From contig JAVBOL010000022.1 in the NCBI GenBank assembly GCA_031550615.1, forward strand, positions 1 to 32,940: DNA of 32,940 bases. The letters are read 5' to 3'. The DNA is from JAVBOW01 sp031550615. Its GTDB lineage: Bacteria > Bacteroidota > Bacteroidia > Bacteroidales > Rikenellaceae. Position numbers and translations under genes: made by a program. The notes under the pieces are model-generated. The model saw nothing but the letters and a program-made list of their open reading frames with translations. It did not search any database and had not been told where the DNA came from. Shown in pieces: positions 1 through 9,301 of the stretch (its first letter is position 1; every line of letters starts with the position of its first letter).

Positions 1-2
1 GA

Positions 3-23
3 GGGGGAGGGTTTGGGTGGGGG
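3..23 (+). other. G-rich tract with four G-runs (potential G-quadruplex)
   Basis: Four runs of G (5, 3, 3 and 5 long, at 3-7, 9-11, 15-17 and 19-23) are separated by loops of 1, 3 and 1 bases. This fits the canonical G3+N1-7 quadruplex pattern. It lies about 120 bases upstream of the hydrogenase gene, next to a short hairpin (35-54) and the 26-bp inverted repeat. The window edge hides what lies to the left, so it could be the end of a larger repeat or the 3' region of another gene. Quadruplex formation is inferred from pattern only. Confidence 0.5.
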
Positions 24-52
24 TGTCAACACAGAACGGCTTTTTAAAGCTG

Positions 53-139
53 TTAACGTAAATTTCGGATAGGGATTCGGGCGTTAACGGTGATTTAGAC
101 GATAACAAAACCGGAATCCCTATCCGAAATTTACGTTAA
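53..139. repeat. Perfect 26-bp inverted repeat abutting the hydrogenase start codon
   Basis: Bases 53-78 and 114-139 are exact reverse complements (26 of 26), separated by 35 bases. The right arm ends one base before the ATG at 141, so in mRNA the whole ribosome-landing region would be locked in a long stem. A near-consensus -7 box (TAAATTTC, 59-66) lies in the left arm, with its mirror image in the right arm. No Shine-Dalgarno sequence is visible. It may be a regulatory hairpin or an invertible segment; a 35-base spacer is short for known invertible promoters. Confidence 0.85.
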
Positions 140-140
140 T

Positions 141-1556
141 ATGCTTTACGACAATTATGCGATGCAGACCAAGCGCGAGATACTCGCCCGCATGGTCCGC
201 CTGATGAAAGAGGGTAAACTGATGAGCGACGTGCGCAAGATCCCCGTCGAGATGCGCCCGCGCGGCAAGCGCAACGGCGGATGCTGCGTGCACAAGGACC
301 GCTACATCATAAAGCACAAGATCATCTCGATCCTGGGTTTCGACATAAAGGACGAGGACATCGATCTGAATTCGATGGAGCATTACGTAAAGCGTTCGCT
401 CGAAAACAAGAACGTCAAGGAAAATATCCTCTCGGTGGTACACGAGGCGTGCAGCGCGTGCGTGCAATCCCAATATTTCATCACCAATATGTGCCGCGGC
501 TGCGAGGCACGCGCATGCCAGATGAACTGCCCCCGTAAAGCGGTCAACTTCAAGGGCGGCAAGGCGGTCATCAACCAGGACGATTGCATAGGCTGCGGCC
601 TTTGCAAAAAGGTGTGCCCCTACCACGCCGTGGTATACACCCCCGTGCCGTGCGAAGAGGCGTGCCCGGTCAAGGCGATCGTAAAGCAGGAGGACGGCAC
701 CGAGCACATACTCAAGGACAAATGCATCTACTGCGGACGCTGCATGCAGGCGTGCCCCTACGGCGCGATCATGGAGCGCAGCAAGATCGTCGACGTGCAC
801 AAAGGCATCGCCAACCCCGAGCAGAGGATCGTGGCCATCGTAGCCCCGGCCATCTACGGGCAGTATAACGCCACTCCCGGGCAGGTGTTACAGGCGATCA
901 GGAACATAGGTTTCGACGAGGTGATAGAGGTGGCGCTGGGCGCCGAGGAGACCTCGCGCCACGAATCCGCCGAATTCAAAGAGCGCATGGAGGCCGGACA
1001 GCCCATGATGACCACCTCGTGCTGCCCCTCTTATGTGCGTTGGGTCGAGAACCACGCCCCGGCGATGAAACCCTTCGTATCGGACGCCCGCAGCCCCATG
1101 GTCTACGCCGCGCGCATAGCCAAACAGCGCTACCCCGACGCCGAGGTGGTCTTCATAGGCCCGTGCCTGGCCAAGCGCCACGAAGGCGATCTGGTCGAGG
1201 AGGTGGATTACATACTTTCGTTCGAAGAGCTGGCGGCGTTCATGGCCGCCTACGAGATTGACCCCACCACCTGCGCGGAGATGCCGCTCGAGGTGGGTAT
1301 TTCGGGCTCGTCGCGCGGTTACGCCCGGGCTGGCGGAGTGCGTGAAGCCATCCGCGAGGCTGTCGGCACCGGTTACACGATGGTCAACATCGAGGGGCTG
1401 GACAAGAAAAACATAGGACTTCTGCGCGGCATGGTCAAAAAACCCACCGCGCAGTTCGTCGAGGTTATGGCGTGTGAGGGCGGTTGCATCAACGGCCCCT
1501 GCTCACTCATTCCGCTGGCCAAGGCCAAGCAGCACATGGTACAGAACCTGGAATGA
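141..1556 (+). CDS. [FeFe] hydrogenase, group B-like, with N-terminal ferredoxin-type clusters
   Basis: This 471-residue protein should reduce protons to H2 or oxidise H2 at an H-cluster, probably in the cytoplasm with ferredoxin as partner. All three H-cluster signatures are present: TTSCCPSY (291-298), GPCLAKRHE (340-348) and EVMACEGGCINGP (441-453). By analogy with clostridial CpI, C294 is the proton-relay cysteine and C295, C342, C445 and C449 are ligands. The N-terminal half has Cys clusters typical of 4Fe-4S ferredoxin domains (from C104 onward, then CIGCGLCKKVC and CIYCGRCMQAC). Gly in place of the usual Met in the second motif and the EGGCINGP ending suggest the poorly studied group B. 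The start fits relatives that begin a few residues before a conserved Met-rich helix; M8 (162) is an alternative. It overlaps rlmN by ATGA. Confidence 0.93.
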   Translation: MLYDNYAMQTKREILARMVRLMKEGKLMSDVRKIPVEMRPRGKRNGGCCVHKDRYIIKHKIISILGFDIKDEDIDLNSMEHYVKRSLENKNVKENILSVVHEACSACVQSQYFITNMCRGCEARACQMNCPRKAVNFKGGKAVINQDDCIGCGLCKKVCPYHAVVYTPVPCEEACPVKAIVKQEDGTEHILKDKCIYCGRCMQACPYGAIMERSKIVDVHKGIANPEQRIVAIVAPAIYGQYNATPGQVLQAIRNIGFDEVIEVALGAEETSRHESAEFKERMEAGQPMMTTSCCPSYVRWVENHAPAMKPFVSDARSPMVYAARIAKQRYPDAEVVFIGPCLAKRHEGDLVEEVDYILSFEELAAFMAAYEIDPTTCAEMPLEVGISGSSRGYARAGGVREAIREAVGTGYTMVNIEGLDKKNIGLLRGMVKKPTAQFVEVMACEGGCINGPCSLIPLAKAKQHMVQNLE

Positions 1557-2602
1557 TCGGCGCCATGAAAGAGTGGCTTTTCGGTAAAGACCCCGCGCAG
1601 TTGCAGCAAGTTGCGGCAGAGGTCGGCCTACCCCGCTTCGCGGCTGGGCAGATCGCCTCGTGGCTCTATAAGAAAGGCGCGGCGCAGATCGCGCAGATGA
1701 CCGACCTGCCGCTCAAAGCCCGCGTGGCGCTGGACGAAAGGTACACGGTAGGCCGTTTCGCACCCGAAAAGGTAGCCACGTCGCAGGATGGCACGAAAAA
1801 ATACCTTTTCCCGACGCTCGGGGGCGCCCACATCGAATCGGCATATATCCCCGACGGCGACCGCGCCACGCTGTGCGTATCTTCCCAGGCGGGCTGCCGC
1901 ATGGGTTGCCGCTTCTGCGCGACCGGGGCGATGGGTTTTGCACACAACCTCACCGCGGGCGAGATCGTCTCACAGGCCGCCTCGATCCCCGAAACGGGAA
2001 AGCTGACCAACATCGTCTACATGGGCATGGGCGAACCGCTGGATAACCTGGAGGAGGTGCTGCGTTCGCTCGATATACTCACCGCGCCCTGGGGCTGGGC
2101 GTGGAGTCCCACGCGCATCACCCTCTCCACGGCGGGGGTCGCACCTGCGCTGGATGAGTTTCTCACGCGCTCGAAAGTCCACCTCGCGGTGAGCCTGCAC
2201 AACCCTTTCGCCGACCAGAGGGCGGAAATAATGCCCCTGCAAAACGCGCAACCCATCGAAAGGATCGTCGAGGTGATCCGCCGCCACGACTTTTCGGGGC
2301 AGCGGCGCGTGAGTTTCGAATATATTATCCTCGACGGGGTGAACGACACCCCCGCGCACGTGCGGGAGTTGTGCCGTCTGCTCAATGGATTGCCCTGCCG
2401 CATAAACATCATCCGTTTCCATAAAATACCCGGTTCACCCTTTTTCTCGCCGCCGTTGCCGCGCATAGAGGCTTTCCGCGACGCGCTGACCAAAAAAGGG
2501 ATCACCACCACGATCCGCTCTTCGCGCGGCGAGGATATCCAGGCCGCGTGCGGACTGCTCTCGACGCAGGTGAAAAACGGTACGGACGTTGCAGAAGATT
2601 AA
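1553..2602 (+). CDS. rlmN: 23S rRNA (adenine2503-C2)/tRNA methyltransferase RlmN (radical SAM)
   Basis: RlmN methylates C2 of A2503 in 23S rRNA and A37 in some tRNAs using a 4Fe-4S radical-SAM mechanism. Numbered from the ATG at 1553 (349 aa), the radical-SAM cysteines are C115, C119 and C122 (CRMGCRFC). The catalytic pair is C108, seven residues before the cluster as in E. coli, and C333 in the GEDIQAACG motif, the methyl-carrying cysteine. The ATG at 1553 overlaps the hydrogenase stop (ATGA), suggesting translational coupling; a second ATG at 1565 would give 345 aa. An in-frame extension back to 1484 lies inside the hydrogenase gene and has no family similarity. It is a housekeeping gene placed between a hydrogenase and a secreted thioredoxin. 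Confidence 0.96.
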   Translation: MIGAMKEWLFGKDPAQLQQVAAEVGLPRFAAGQIASWLYKKGAAQIAQMTDLPLKARVALDERYTVGRFAPEKVATSQDGTKKYLFPTLGGAHIESAYIPDGDRATLCVSSQAGCRMGCRFCATGAMGFAHNLTAGEIVSQAASIPETGKLTNIVYMGMGEPLDNLEEVLRSLDILTAPWGWAWSPTRITLSTAGVAPALDEFLTRSKVHLAVSLHNPFADQRAEIMPLQNAQPIERIVEVIRRHDFSGQRRVSFEYIILDGVNDTPAHVRELCRLLNGLPCRINIIRFHKIPGSPFFSPPLPRIEAFRDALTKKGITTTIRSSRGEDIQAACGLLSTQVKNGTDVAED

Positions 2603-2615
2603 ATAAACGACAGAT

Positions 2616-3056
2616 ATGAAAAATTTACCCGCCATCGCCCTTTTCGCATGCATGCTGATTGCCGCGGCGAGGGCCGACGCCCAGGGCATCGTCTTCGAGA
2701 AAGCCAAATTCAGCGAACTGCTCACCAAGGCAAAGGAGCAGGATAAACTGATCTTTATCGACGTATACGCGACGTGGTGCGGCCCCTGCCGCCGCATGGC
2801 CGAGGAAGTGTTCACCGATAAGAGTGTGGGTGACTTTTTCAACGCCAATTTCATCAACGCCAAATTCGACGCCGAGCGCGGCGAGGGCGTGTGGGTGGCC
2901 AGCCGCTACAAGGTCGACCGTTACCCGACTTTCCTGCTGGTCGACGGCAACGGAGTGTTGCAGGGCACGATGATAGGCGGCAGCCCGGCGGCGGATTTCA
3001 TACGCCGCATCGGTTTGCTCGCGCAGAAAGCCCGCGAGAGGATGGGGCAGGAATAA
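2616..3056 (+). CDS. Secreted thioredoxin-fold protein (WCGPC)
   Basis: This 146-residue protein starts with a signal peptide of about 22 residues (cleavage likely after ARADA), so it should act in the periplasm or at the envelope. The redox motif WCGPC is at 54-58, preceded by FIDVYAT as in thioredoxins, and a cis-Pro region follows (RYPTFLL). It resembles the Bacteroidota 'thioredoxin family' proteins that handle periplasmic disulfides; its substrate cannot be read from sequence. The gap to rlmN is 13 bases, so cotranscription is likely. Its stop codon (3054-3056) touches the stop of convergent hydF (3057-3059), leaving no room for a terminator. Confidence 0.88.
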   Translation: MKNLPAIALFACMLIAAARADAQGIVFEKAKFSELLTKAKEQDKLIFIDVYATWCGPCRRMAEEVFTDKSVGDFFNANFINAKFDAERGEGVWVASRYKVDRYPTFLLVDGNGVLQGTMIGGSPAADFIRRIGLLAQKARERMGQE

Positions 3057-4166
3057 TCATCGGATCTTTCTTATCAGCAGCCCGAAATTAGTCACGGGCA
3101 GACCCAATGCACGCACCTGCGAAAGGCGGCGCTGCACCCGCGTGCGCGTGGCCATGCACCCGCCGCACATCACCATAAGGGCGTGGTCCGCCGCGTCGGC
3201 GGGCAACGGCTCACCGGCTGGCAGGTAGCTGAAAGAGAGCTTGCAGCCCGCGTAAGCCTCCAGCCATTCGGGTATCCTGGAGCGGGCGATGTCGTCGCAC
3301 GAGGTCTGGTGGCTGCAAAATTCACAGATCAGTACGCGGTCGCCTTCGGTGAGCGAATCGACCTTTTCGAGCCCCCGGGTGTAAAGCGCGTAGTCGCCCT
3401 TCGCGGCTGCCAGCAGTATGCTGAACGTGGTCACCTCGACCGAAGGGTCGACCGCCTCGCGCACCTCTTTGTAGACTTGCGAATCGGTCACGACCATGCG
3501 CGGCGCGGGAATTTTCGCCAATATTCCGGACAACGCTGCCGGTTGTACCACGTGTGCCGCCGCCCCCGCGTCGAGCACCTCGCGCAGCGCCTGTACCTGC
3601 GGCAGGATCATGCGCCCGGCTGGTGCGCCGCCGTCTATGGGGCACACCAGGATCACCTCGTCGCCAGGCGATAGCATCCCACCGAGCATCCTGACCGCCT
3701 CGCGCGAACGCTCCGGCAGACGCGCCTTTATCAGTTCGACGAGTGCGCCGTGATCGCCCCCGGCAGGGTGCGAGAGGTCTATTGCGAGGTCTGACGGCAC
3801 ATCGCAACCATTCGAGACAGTGGCGTAAGGAATGCCCTCGCGCACGAAAAATCCCGCCAACTCCTCTTCAGGCGCACCCCACTCGCGGAACACCAGCAGC
3901 GCCAGGTCTGTCTGCCGCGCTGCTTCCTGGGTGCGCGCCGTGCGCTGTGCGGCCAGCAGCGTACCATCGTCGATGCCCGCCGTGTCGATCAAAACCACAG
4001 GCGAGAAGCCCAATATCTCGTAACTGCGCCGCACGGGGTCGGTCGTCGTGCCGCCCACGGGCGAAACTATCGCGGTGTCCGCCCCCGTGATAAAGTTCAT
4101 CAGGGTGCTCTTGCCGGCGTTCACGCGCCCGAAGATGCCTATATGCGGCATATTTTCCTTTCCCAT
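3057..4166 (-). CDS. hydF: [FeFe] hydrogenase H-cluster maturation GTPase HydF
   Basis: HydF is the scaffold GTPase that receives the diiron subcluster made by HydE and HydG and delivers it to the hydrogenase. The 369-residue protein has a P-loop GRVNAGKST (13-21), a switch region with GGTTTDPV, DTAG (61-64), and a C-terminal metal-binding part with CSH (284-286) and CGGC (334-337). Two departures stand out: the G4 motif reads NGCD (119-122) instead of NKxD, and the residue before CGGC is Met333, where the classical CxH...HCxxC pattern has His. It is encoded 2 bases after the folate gene. hydE and hydG are not in the window. The nearby group-B-like hydrogenase is the obvious client. Confidence 0.93.
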   Translation of the reverse strand: MGKENMPHIGIFGRVNAGKSTLMNFITGADTAIVSPVGGTTTDPVRRSYEILGFSPVVLIDTAGIDDGTLLAAQRTARTQEAARQTDLALLVFREWGAPEEELAGFFVREGIPYATVSNGCDVPSDLAIDLSHPAGGDHGALVELIKARLPERSREAVRMLGGMLSPGDEVILVCPIDGGAPAGRMILPQVQALREVLDAGAAAHVVQPAALSGILAKIPAPRMVVTDSQVYKEVREAVDPSVEVTTFSILLAAAKGDYALYTRGLEKVDSLTEGDRVLICEFCSHQTSCDDIARSRIPEWLEAYAGCKLSFSYLPAGEPLPADAADHALMVMCGGCMATRTRVQRRLSQVRALGLPVTNFGLLIRKIR

Positions 4167-4168
4167 AG

Positions 4169-4723
4169 CTATTTTCGTATAACCCCTTCGGGGCTTATCA
4201 CGGCATCCATATCCACGTCGTGCAACTCACACGCCATATCGTCGACCAGGGCGTGCGAAAAGCAGACCCCGGCGCGGAACGCCCGCGTCGTCTTCAAAAA
4301 CCTGTCATAGTATCCTTTGCCGCGTCCCAGCCGTTGGCATGTGCGGCTGAAAGCCACTCCCGGCACGACCACCAGGTCGATCTTTTCGGGAGGGAAATCC
4401 TCACCGCCCGAGGGCTCCATGATCCCGAAGGCCCCACGGCGCATGGCTCCCGTGCCGGTCCATTCGCGGAAGCTCATCCCGGAATCTTCGACCACCGGCA
4501 GCACTATCGTCTTGACCCCCAGCCAGCGCCCGGCCAGGCCGCCCAGCGCCACCTCGTCGTCCAGGGGCGAATAGAGCGCCACGACCTGCGCGGCACGCCA
4601 CTCCGGCAGCGATTCGATATGGCGGATCACTTCCTGCGAGGCGGCCTGGCGCCCGGCGTCGTCTATCGCGGCGCATGCGTGGCGCATGGCCCTTCGCAAC
4701 TCTGTTTTCCCGGTGGCGGACAT
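4169..4723 (-). CDS. 5-formyltetrahydrofolate cyclo-ligase
   Basis: The enzyme converts 5-formyl-THF and ATP to 5,10-methenyl-THF, recycling a folate storage form. The 184-residue length is usual for the family. The conserved ATP/phosphate motif appears as GRGKGYYDRF (133-142), with a VVVPGVAF strand just before it and YSPLDDEV near residue 51. It is the first gene of a minus-strand pair with hydF (2-base gap). The start at 4723 is the only good Met; the intergenic region to the divergent sdhC is 115 bases. E. coli calls this gene ygfA/fau. No oddities in conserved residues were seen. Confidence 0.93.
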   Translation of the reverse strand: MSATGKTELRRAMRHACAAIDDAGRQAASQEVIRHIESLPEWRAAQVVALYSPLDDEVALGGLAGRWLGVKTIVLPVVEDSGMSFREWTGTGAMRRGAFGIMEPSGGEDFPPEKIDLVVVPGVAFSRTCQRLGRGKGYYDRFLKTTRAFRAGVCFSHALVDDMACELHDVDMDAVISPEGVIRK

Positions 4724-4746
4724 AGATCAAAAATTATTCGAAAATG

Positions 4747-4778
4747 GTTGTTATTCTACAAACAATAAGGTATCTTTG
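4747..4778 (+). promoter_or_regulatory. Promoter of the sdhCAB operon
   Basis: A perfect Bacteroidota -7 box TATCTTTG lies at 4771-4778 with a GTTG -33-like element at 4747-4750, 20 bases upstream. This predicts a leader of about 55 bases before sdhC at 4839. The rest of the 115-base gap between the divergent genes is AT-rich with no other clear signal. Confidence 0.7.
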
Positions 4779-4838
4779 CAAGCGTTTATACTGCCTGTAC
4801 AGTAATTACGACTCAAAAATAGATAAAATTTCCTACAC

Positions 4839-5579
4839 ATGATCAATCCCAAAGCAATCCGACTTCCCGTTTCGTCGGTCGTGAACAAAGTGGTGATGAG
4901 CCTTACCGGCGCATTCCTCGTGCTGTTCCTCACCTTCCATGCCGCGATGAACCTCGTGGCGATTTTCTCGGCAGAGTCCTACAACATGATCTGCGAATTC
5001 CTGGGCGCGAATTGGTATGCCCTGGCCGCTTCGCTGATACTGGCCGGGGGACTGGTGCTGCACATCCTCTACGCCTGTTACCTGACCCTTCTGAACTACC
5101 TGGCGCGCGGATCGAAGCGTTACGCAGTCGAAACCGCCCCCAAAGGCGTCAGCTGGTCGTCGCGCAACATGCTGGTGCTGGGCTGCGTGGTGCTGCTGGG
5201 ACTTATCGTGCACCTGGTGCACTTCTGGGCCAAGATGCAGCTCGTTGAGCTAACGATGACCCACGAAGCCATAGAAAACGCTGTGGCCGCAGGTCAGATG
5301 ATCGGCCCGACCGACGGCGCGGCGCTGATCGCGTTGACCTTCTCGTGCCCGCTGAACCTGGCGATATACCTGCTGTGGTTCGTGGCTATCTGGTTCCACC
5401 TCACGCATGGCGTGTGGAGCATGTTCCAGAGCCTGGGCTGGGGCAACAAAACGTGGTACCCCCGCCTGAAGTGTTTCGCCAATATATACGCCACCCTGTT
5501 GATGCTGGCCTTCGCCGCCGTCGCCGTGGCGTTCTTCCTTCGCAGCGCCGGACTCTGCTGCTGCGGCGGAGCGTGCTAA
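4839..5579 (+). CDS. sdhC: Succinate dehydrogenase/fumarate reductase cytochrome b subunit (b558 family)
   Basis: This 246-residue membrane anchor has five hydrophobic segments and histidines placed for diheme ligation (H34, H75, H125/H128, H187/H190). It matches the single-subunit diheme cytochrome b of Bacteroidetes and epsilonproteobacteria, which links the flavoprotein and iron-sulfur subunits to (mena)quinone. In Bacteroidales the complex mainly works as a fumarate reductase that ends the succinate pathway. It is first in the C-A-B operon, 22 bases before the flavoprotein gene. The last seven residues hold four cysteines (C240-C242 and C246), an unusual tail beside the last membrane segment. 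The symbol frdC would be equally valid. Confidence 0.93.
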   Translation: MINPKAIRLPVSSVVNKVVMSLTGAFLVLFLTFHAAMNLVAIFSAESYNMICEFLGANWYALAASLILAGGLVLHILYACYLTLLNYLARGSKRYAVETAPKGVSWSSRNMLVLGCVVLLGLIVHLVHFWAKMQLVELTMTHEAIENAVAAGQMIGPTDGAALIALTFSCPLNLAIYLLWFVAIWFHLTHGVWSMFQSLGWGNKTWYPRLKCFANIYATLLMLAFAAVAVAFFLRSAGLCCCGGAC

Positions 5580-5601
5580 TCCCCTTTAAAACGACAAGAA
5601 A

Positions 5602-7551
<1,950 letters not shown>

Positions 7552-7603
7552 GTGCCGTACTGCACCCGGATATATTTACTTTGCAACGAATAAATATAAG
7601 ACC

Positions 7604-8347
7604 ATGAATCTCAAGTTAAAAATATGGCGCCAGCCCAACCCCAAAGCCAAGGGCGGCTTCAAGACATACGCTATCGAAAACATATCGGCTGACAGTTCGT
7701 TCCTGGAGATGCTCGACATCCTCAATAACGAACTGATCCACAAGGGCGAACAACCCGTAGTGTTCGACCACGACTGCCGCGAGGGCATCTGCGGCATGTG
7801 CTCGCTGCACATCAACGGCCACGCGCACGGTCCCGACAGCGAAATAACCACCTGCCAGCTGCACATGCGCCGCTTCAAAGACGGCGAGGTGATAACCATC
7901 GAACCCTGGCGCTCGGCGGCATTCCCCGTGATACAGGACCTGGCCGTCGACCGTTCGGCATTCGACAGGATCCTCCAGGCCGGAGGTTTCGTGTCGGTGA
8001 ACACCGGCGGGGTGCCCGACGCCAACGCGATACCCATCGCCAAGGAAAAGGCCGACGAAAGCATGGACGCCGCCGCATGTATCGGCTGCGGGGCATGCGT
8101 GGCAACCTGCAAGAACGGCAGCGCGATGCTCTTCGTTTCGGCACGCGTATCCTCCCTCGCCCTGCTACCCCAGGGTAAGGTCGAAGGAGCGCGCCGCGCC
8201 AAAGCCATGGTCGCCAAAATGGACGAGCTCGGATTCGGCAACTGCACCAACACCGGAGCATGCGAAGCCGAATGCCCCAAAGCCATCTCGGTAGCCCACA
8301 TCGCCCGCCTGAACCGCGAATTCCTGAGCGCTAAACTGAAGGATTAG
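7604..8347 (+). CDS. sdhB: Fumarate reductase/succinate dehydrogenase iron-sulfur subunit
   Basis: This 247-residue electron-transfer subunit carries three clusters between FAD and heme. The [2Fe-2S] ligands are C58, C63, C66 and C84. The [4Fe-4S] ligands are C159, C162, C165 and C224, and the [3Fe-4S] ligands are C169, C214 and C220, by alignment with known FrdB/SdhB. The ATG at 7604 (MNLKLKIWRQ) is the family start; the open frame reaches back to 7463 inside sdhA without similarity. The 52-base gap after sdhA holds TACTTTGC near 7578-7585, one base short of a -7 box, so a weak internal promoter is possible. It is the last gene of the operon and is followed by the nested palindromic element. 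Confidence 0.96.
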   Translation: MNLKLKIWRQPNPKAKGGFKTYAIENISADSSFLEMLDILNNELIHKGEQPVVFDHDCREGICGMCSLHINGHAHGPDSEITTCQLHMRRFKDGEVITIEPWRSAAFPVIQDLAVDRSAFDRILQAGGFVSVNTGGVPDANAIPIAKEKADESMDAAACIGCGACVATCKNGSAMLFVSARVSSLALLPQGKVEGARRAKAMVAKMDELGFGNCTNTGACEAECPKAISVAHIARLNREFLSAKLKD

Positions 8348-8350
8348 TCC

Positions 8351-8571
8351 TTTTCGCAGCTTTTTGGAAAAAGCTGCACCAAAAACTTTATTGAAAACTT
8401 CGTTTTCTGGAATTTATTTTGTCCGAGCTTAGGACAAGTCAATAAGTGAGGGGTTGCGTAAAAACGCAACCCCTCACTTATTGACTTGTTTTAAAATTCC
8501 GAGCAAAGTAATCTCAGGATACGCAGTATCCACAAAAGTTTTTGGGCGACTTTTTCCAAAAAGTCGCGAAA
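8351..8571. repeat. Bilateral nested palindromic element between sdhB and recO
   Basis: This gene-free stretch is built as a mirror. Its centre is a perfect 26-bp inverted repeat (8434-8459 with 8464-8489, AAAA loop). Outside it, about 82 bases on each side are diverged inverted copies of one module. Each copy has hairpin A (8356-8377; 8546-8567), then a CAAAAACTTT-like link, then hairpin B (8393-8407; 8517-8531). The hairpin sequences differ between copies, but both strands of each stem changed together (GCAGC/GCTGC versus GCGAC/GTCGC; GAAAAC/GTTTTC versus GGATAC/GTATCC). It may serve as a two-way terminator for convergent sdhB and recO, but it is far more elaborate than needed. Confidence 0.85.
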
Positions 8572-8575
8572 CAGA

Positions 8576-9301
8576 TCAAAACACTTCTTTTAGCACCTGG
8601 ATGCTCTGGACGGCATGGATTTGGTCGAGGTGGTAGCCGAAGTAGTCGAGCATCGACTGCAGGAATGCGGAGCGTTGGGTGCGTGAGAGTCTTATATTCT
8701 CTATCCCCTCCAGGGGGGTGTCCATCAGTTCGGAGAGGATCTGGGCGTCGTCCTGCGAGAGCCGCAGCCGGTGGTCGGGGGGGATACGGGTGAAATGGCC
8801 TTCCTTTATGTCGAACCACATTCCGGGTTGGTGTTGGTTTCCGGGGTAGAATCCGAGCAGCGAACTCAACTTTACCATGAACCAGAGGTGGAAGTTGGCC
8901 ACTCCGTCCTGCATCGCGTCCAGGGCGACCATCGCGGCGCACAGGAAGTCGAACAGGGGGCTGTTGACCTCCACCTCCTTTACCAGCCGGTAGAGCACCT
9001 CGGCCATGAACAGGGCGATGGTGCTTTTGCGCACGTCGAATGGTACGGAATGCAGTGGGACCAGGTTGCGGAGCTCTTTTATGCGGTGCATCTGTGCGCC
9101 GGGAATTTCCATCCCCTCCATTTCGAGGATGAACATGGGCTGGAGCAGGGCGGCTTTGTTGCCTTTGCCGCTACGGCTTTTCACCCCCTGCACCATGTAA
9201 TTCTGCCGCCCGAGGGCGTCGGTGAGCAGGTAGGCGACGCATGAGGTGTCGCCGTATTTTATCGTGTGCAGGACTATTGCGCGCGCCTTATATGGCTTCA
9301 T
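8576..9301 (-). CDS. recO: DNA repair protein RecO
   Basis: RecO helps load RecA onto SSB-coated DNA in the RecF pathway. The 241-residue protein begins MKPYKARAIVLHTIKYGD, the OB-fold signature of the family, followed by the helical C-terminal part (FDFLCAAMVALD, WFMVKLSSLLGFYP). The four-cysteine zinc finger of some RecO proteins is not evident. Start choice: the ATG at 9301 overlaps the rdgB stop (ATGA), and the longer open frame to 9721 has no similarity. It is the third gene of a translationally coupled minus-strand operon. Confidence 0.92.
   Translation of the reverse strand: MKPYKARAIVLHTIKYGDTSCVAYLLTDALGRQNYMVQGVKSRSGKGNKAALLQPMFILEMEGMEIPGAQMHRIKELRNLVPLHSVPFDVRKSTIALFMAEVLYRLVKEVEVNSPLFDFLCAAMVALDAMQDGVANFHLWFMVKLSSLLGFYPGNQHQPGMWFDIKEGHFTRIPPDHRLRLSQDDAQILSELMDTPLEGIENIRLSRTQRSAFLQSMLDYFGYHLDQIHAVQSIQVLKEVF

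Noticed and set aside
1..140. Invertible promoter (inverton) as a firm call
   Set aside because: The inverted repeat is perfect, but the 35-base spacer is short and no recombinase is nearby; it is kept as a hypothesis only.
4728..4736. TAATTTTTG as a promoter for the folate cyclo-ligase gene (minus strand)
   Set aside because: It has three rather than two bases between TA and TTTG and would start transcription at the ATG itself; too weak to annotate.
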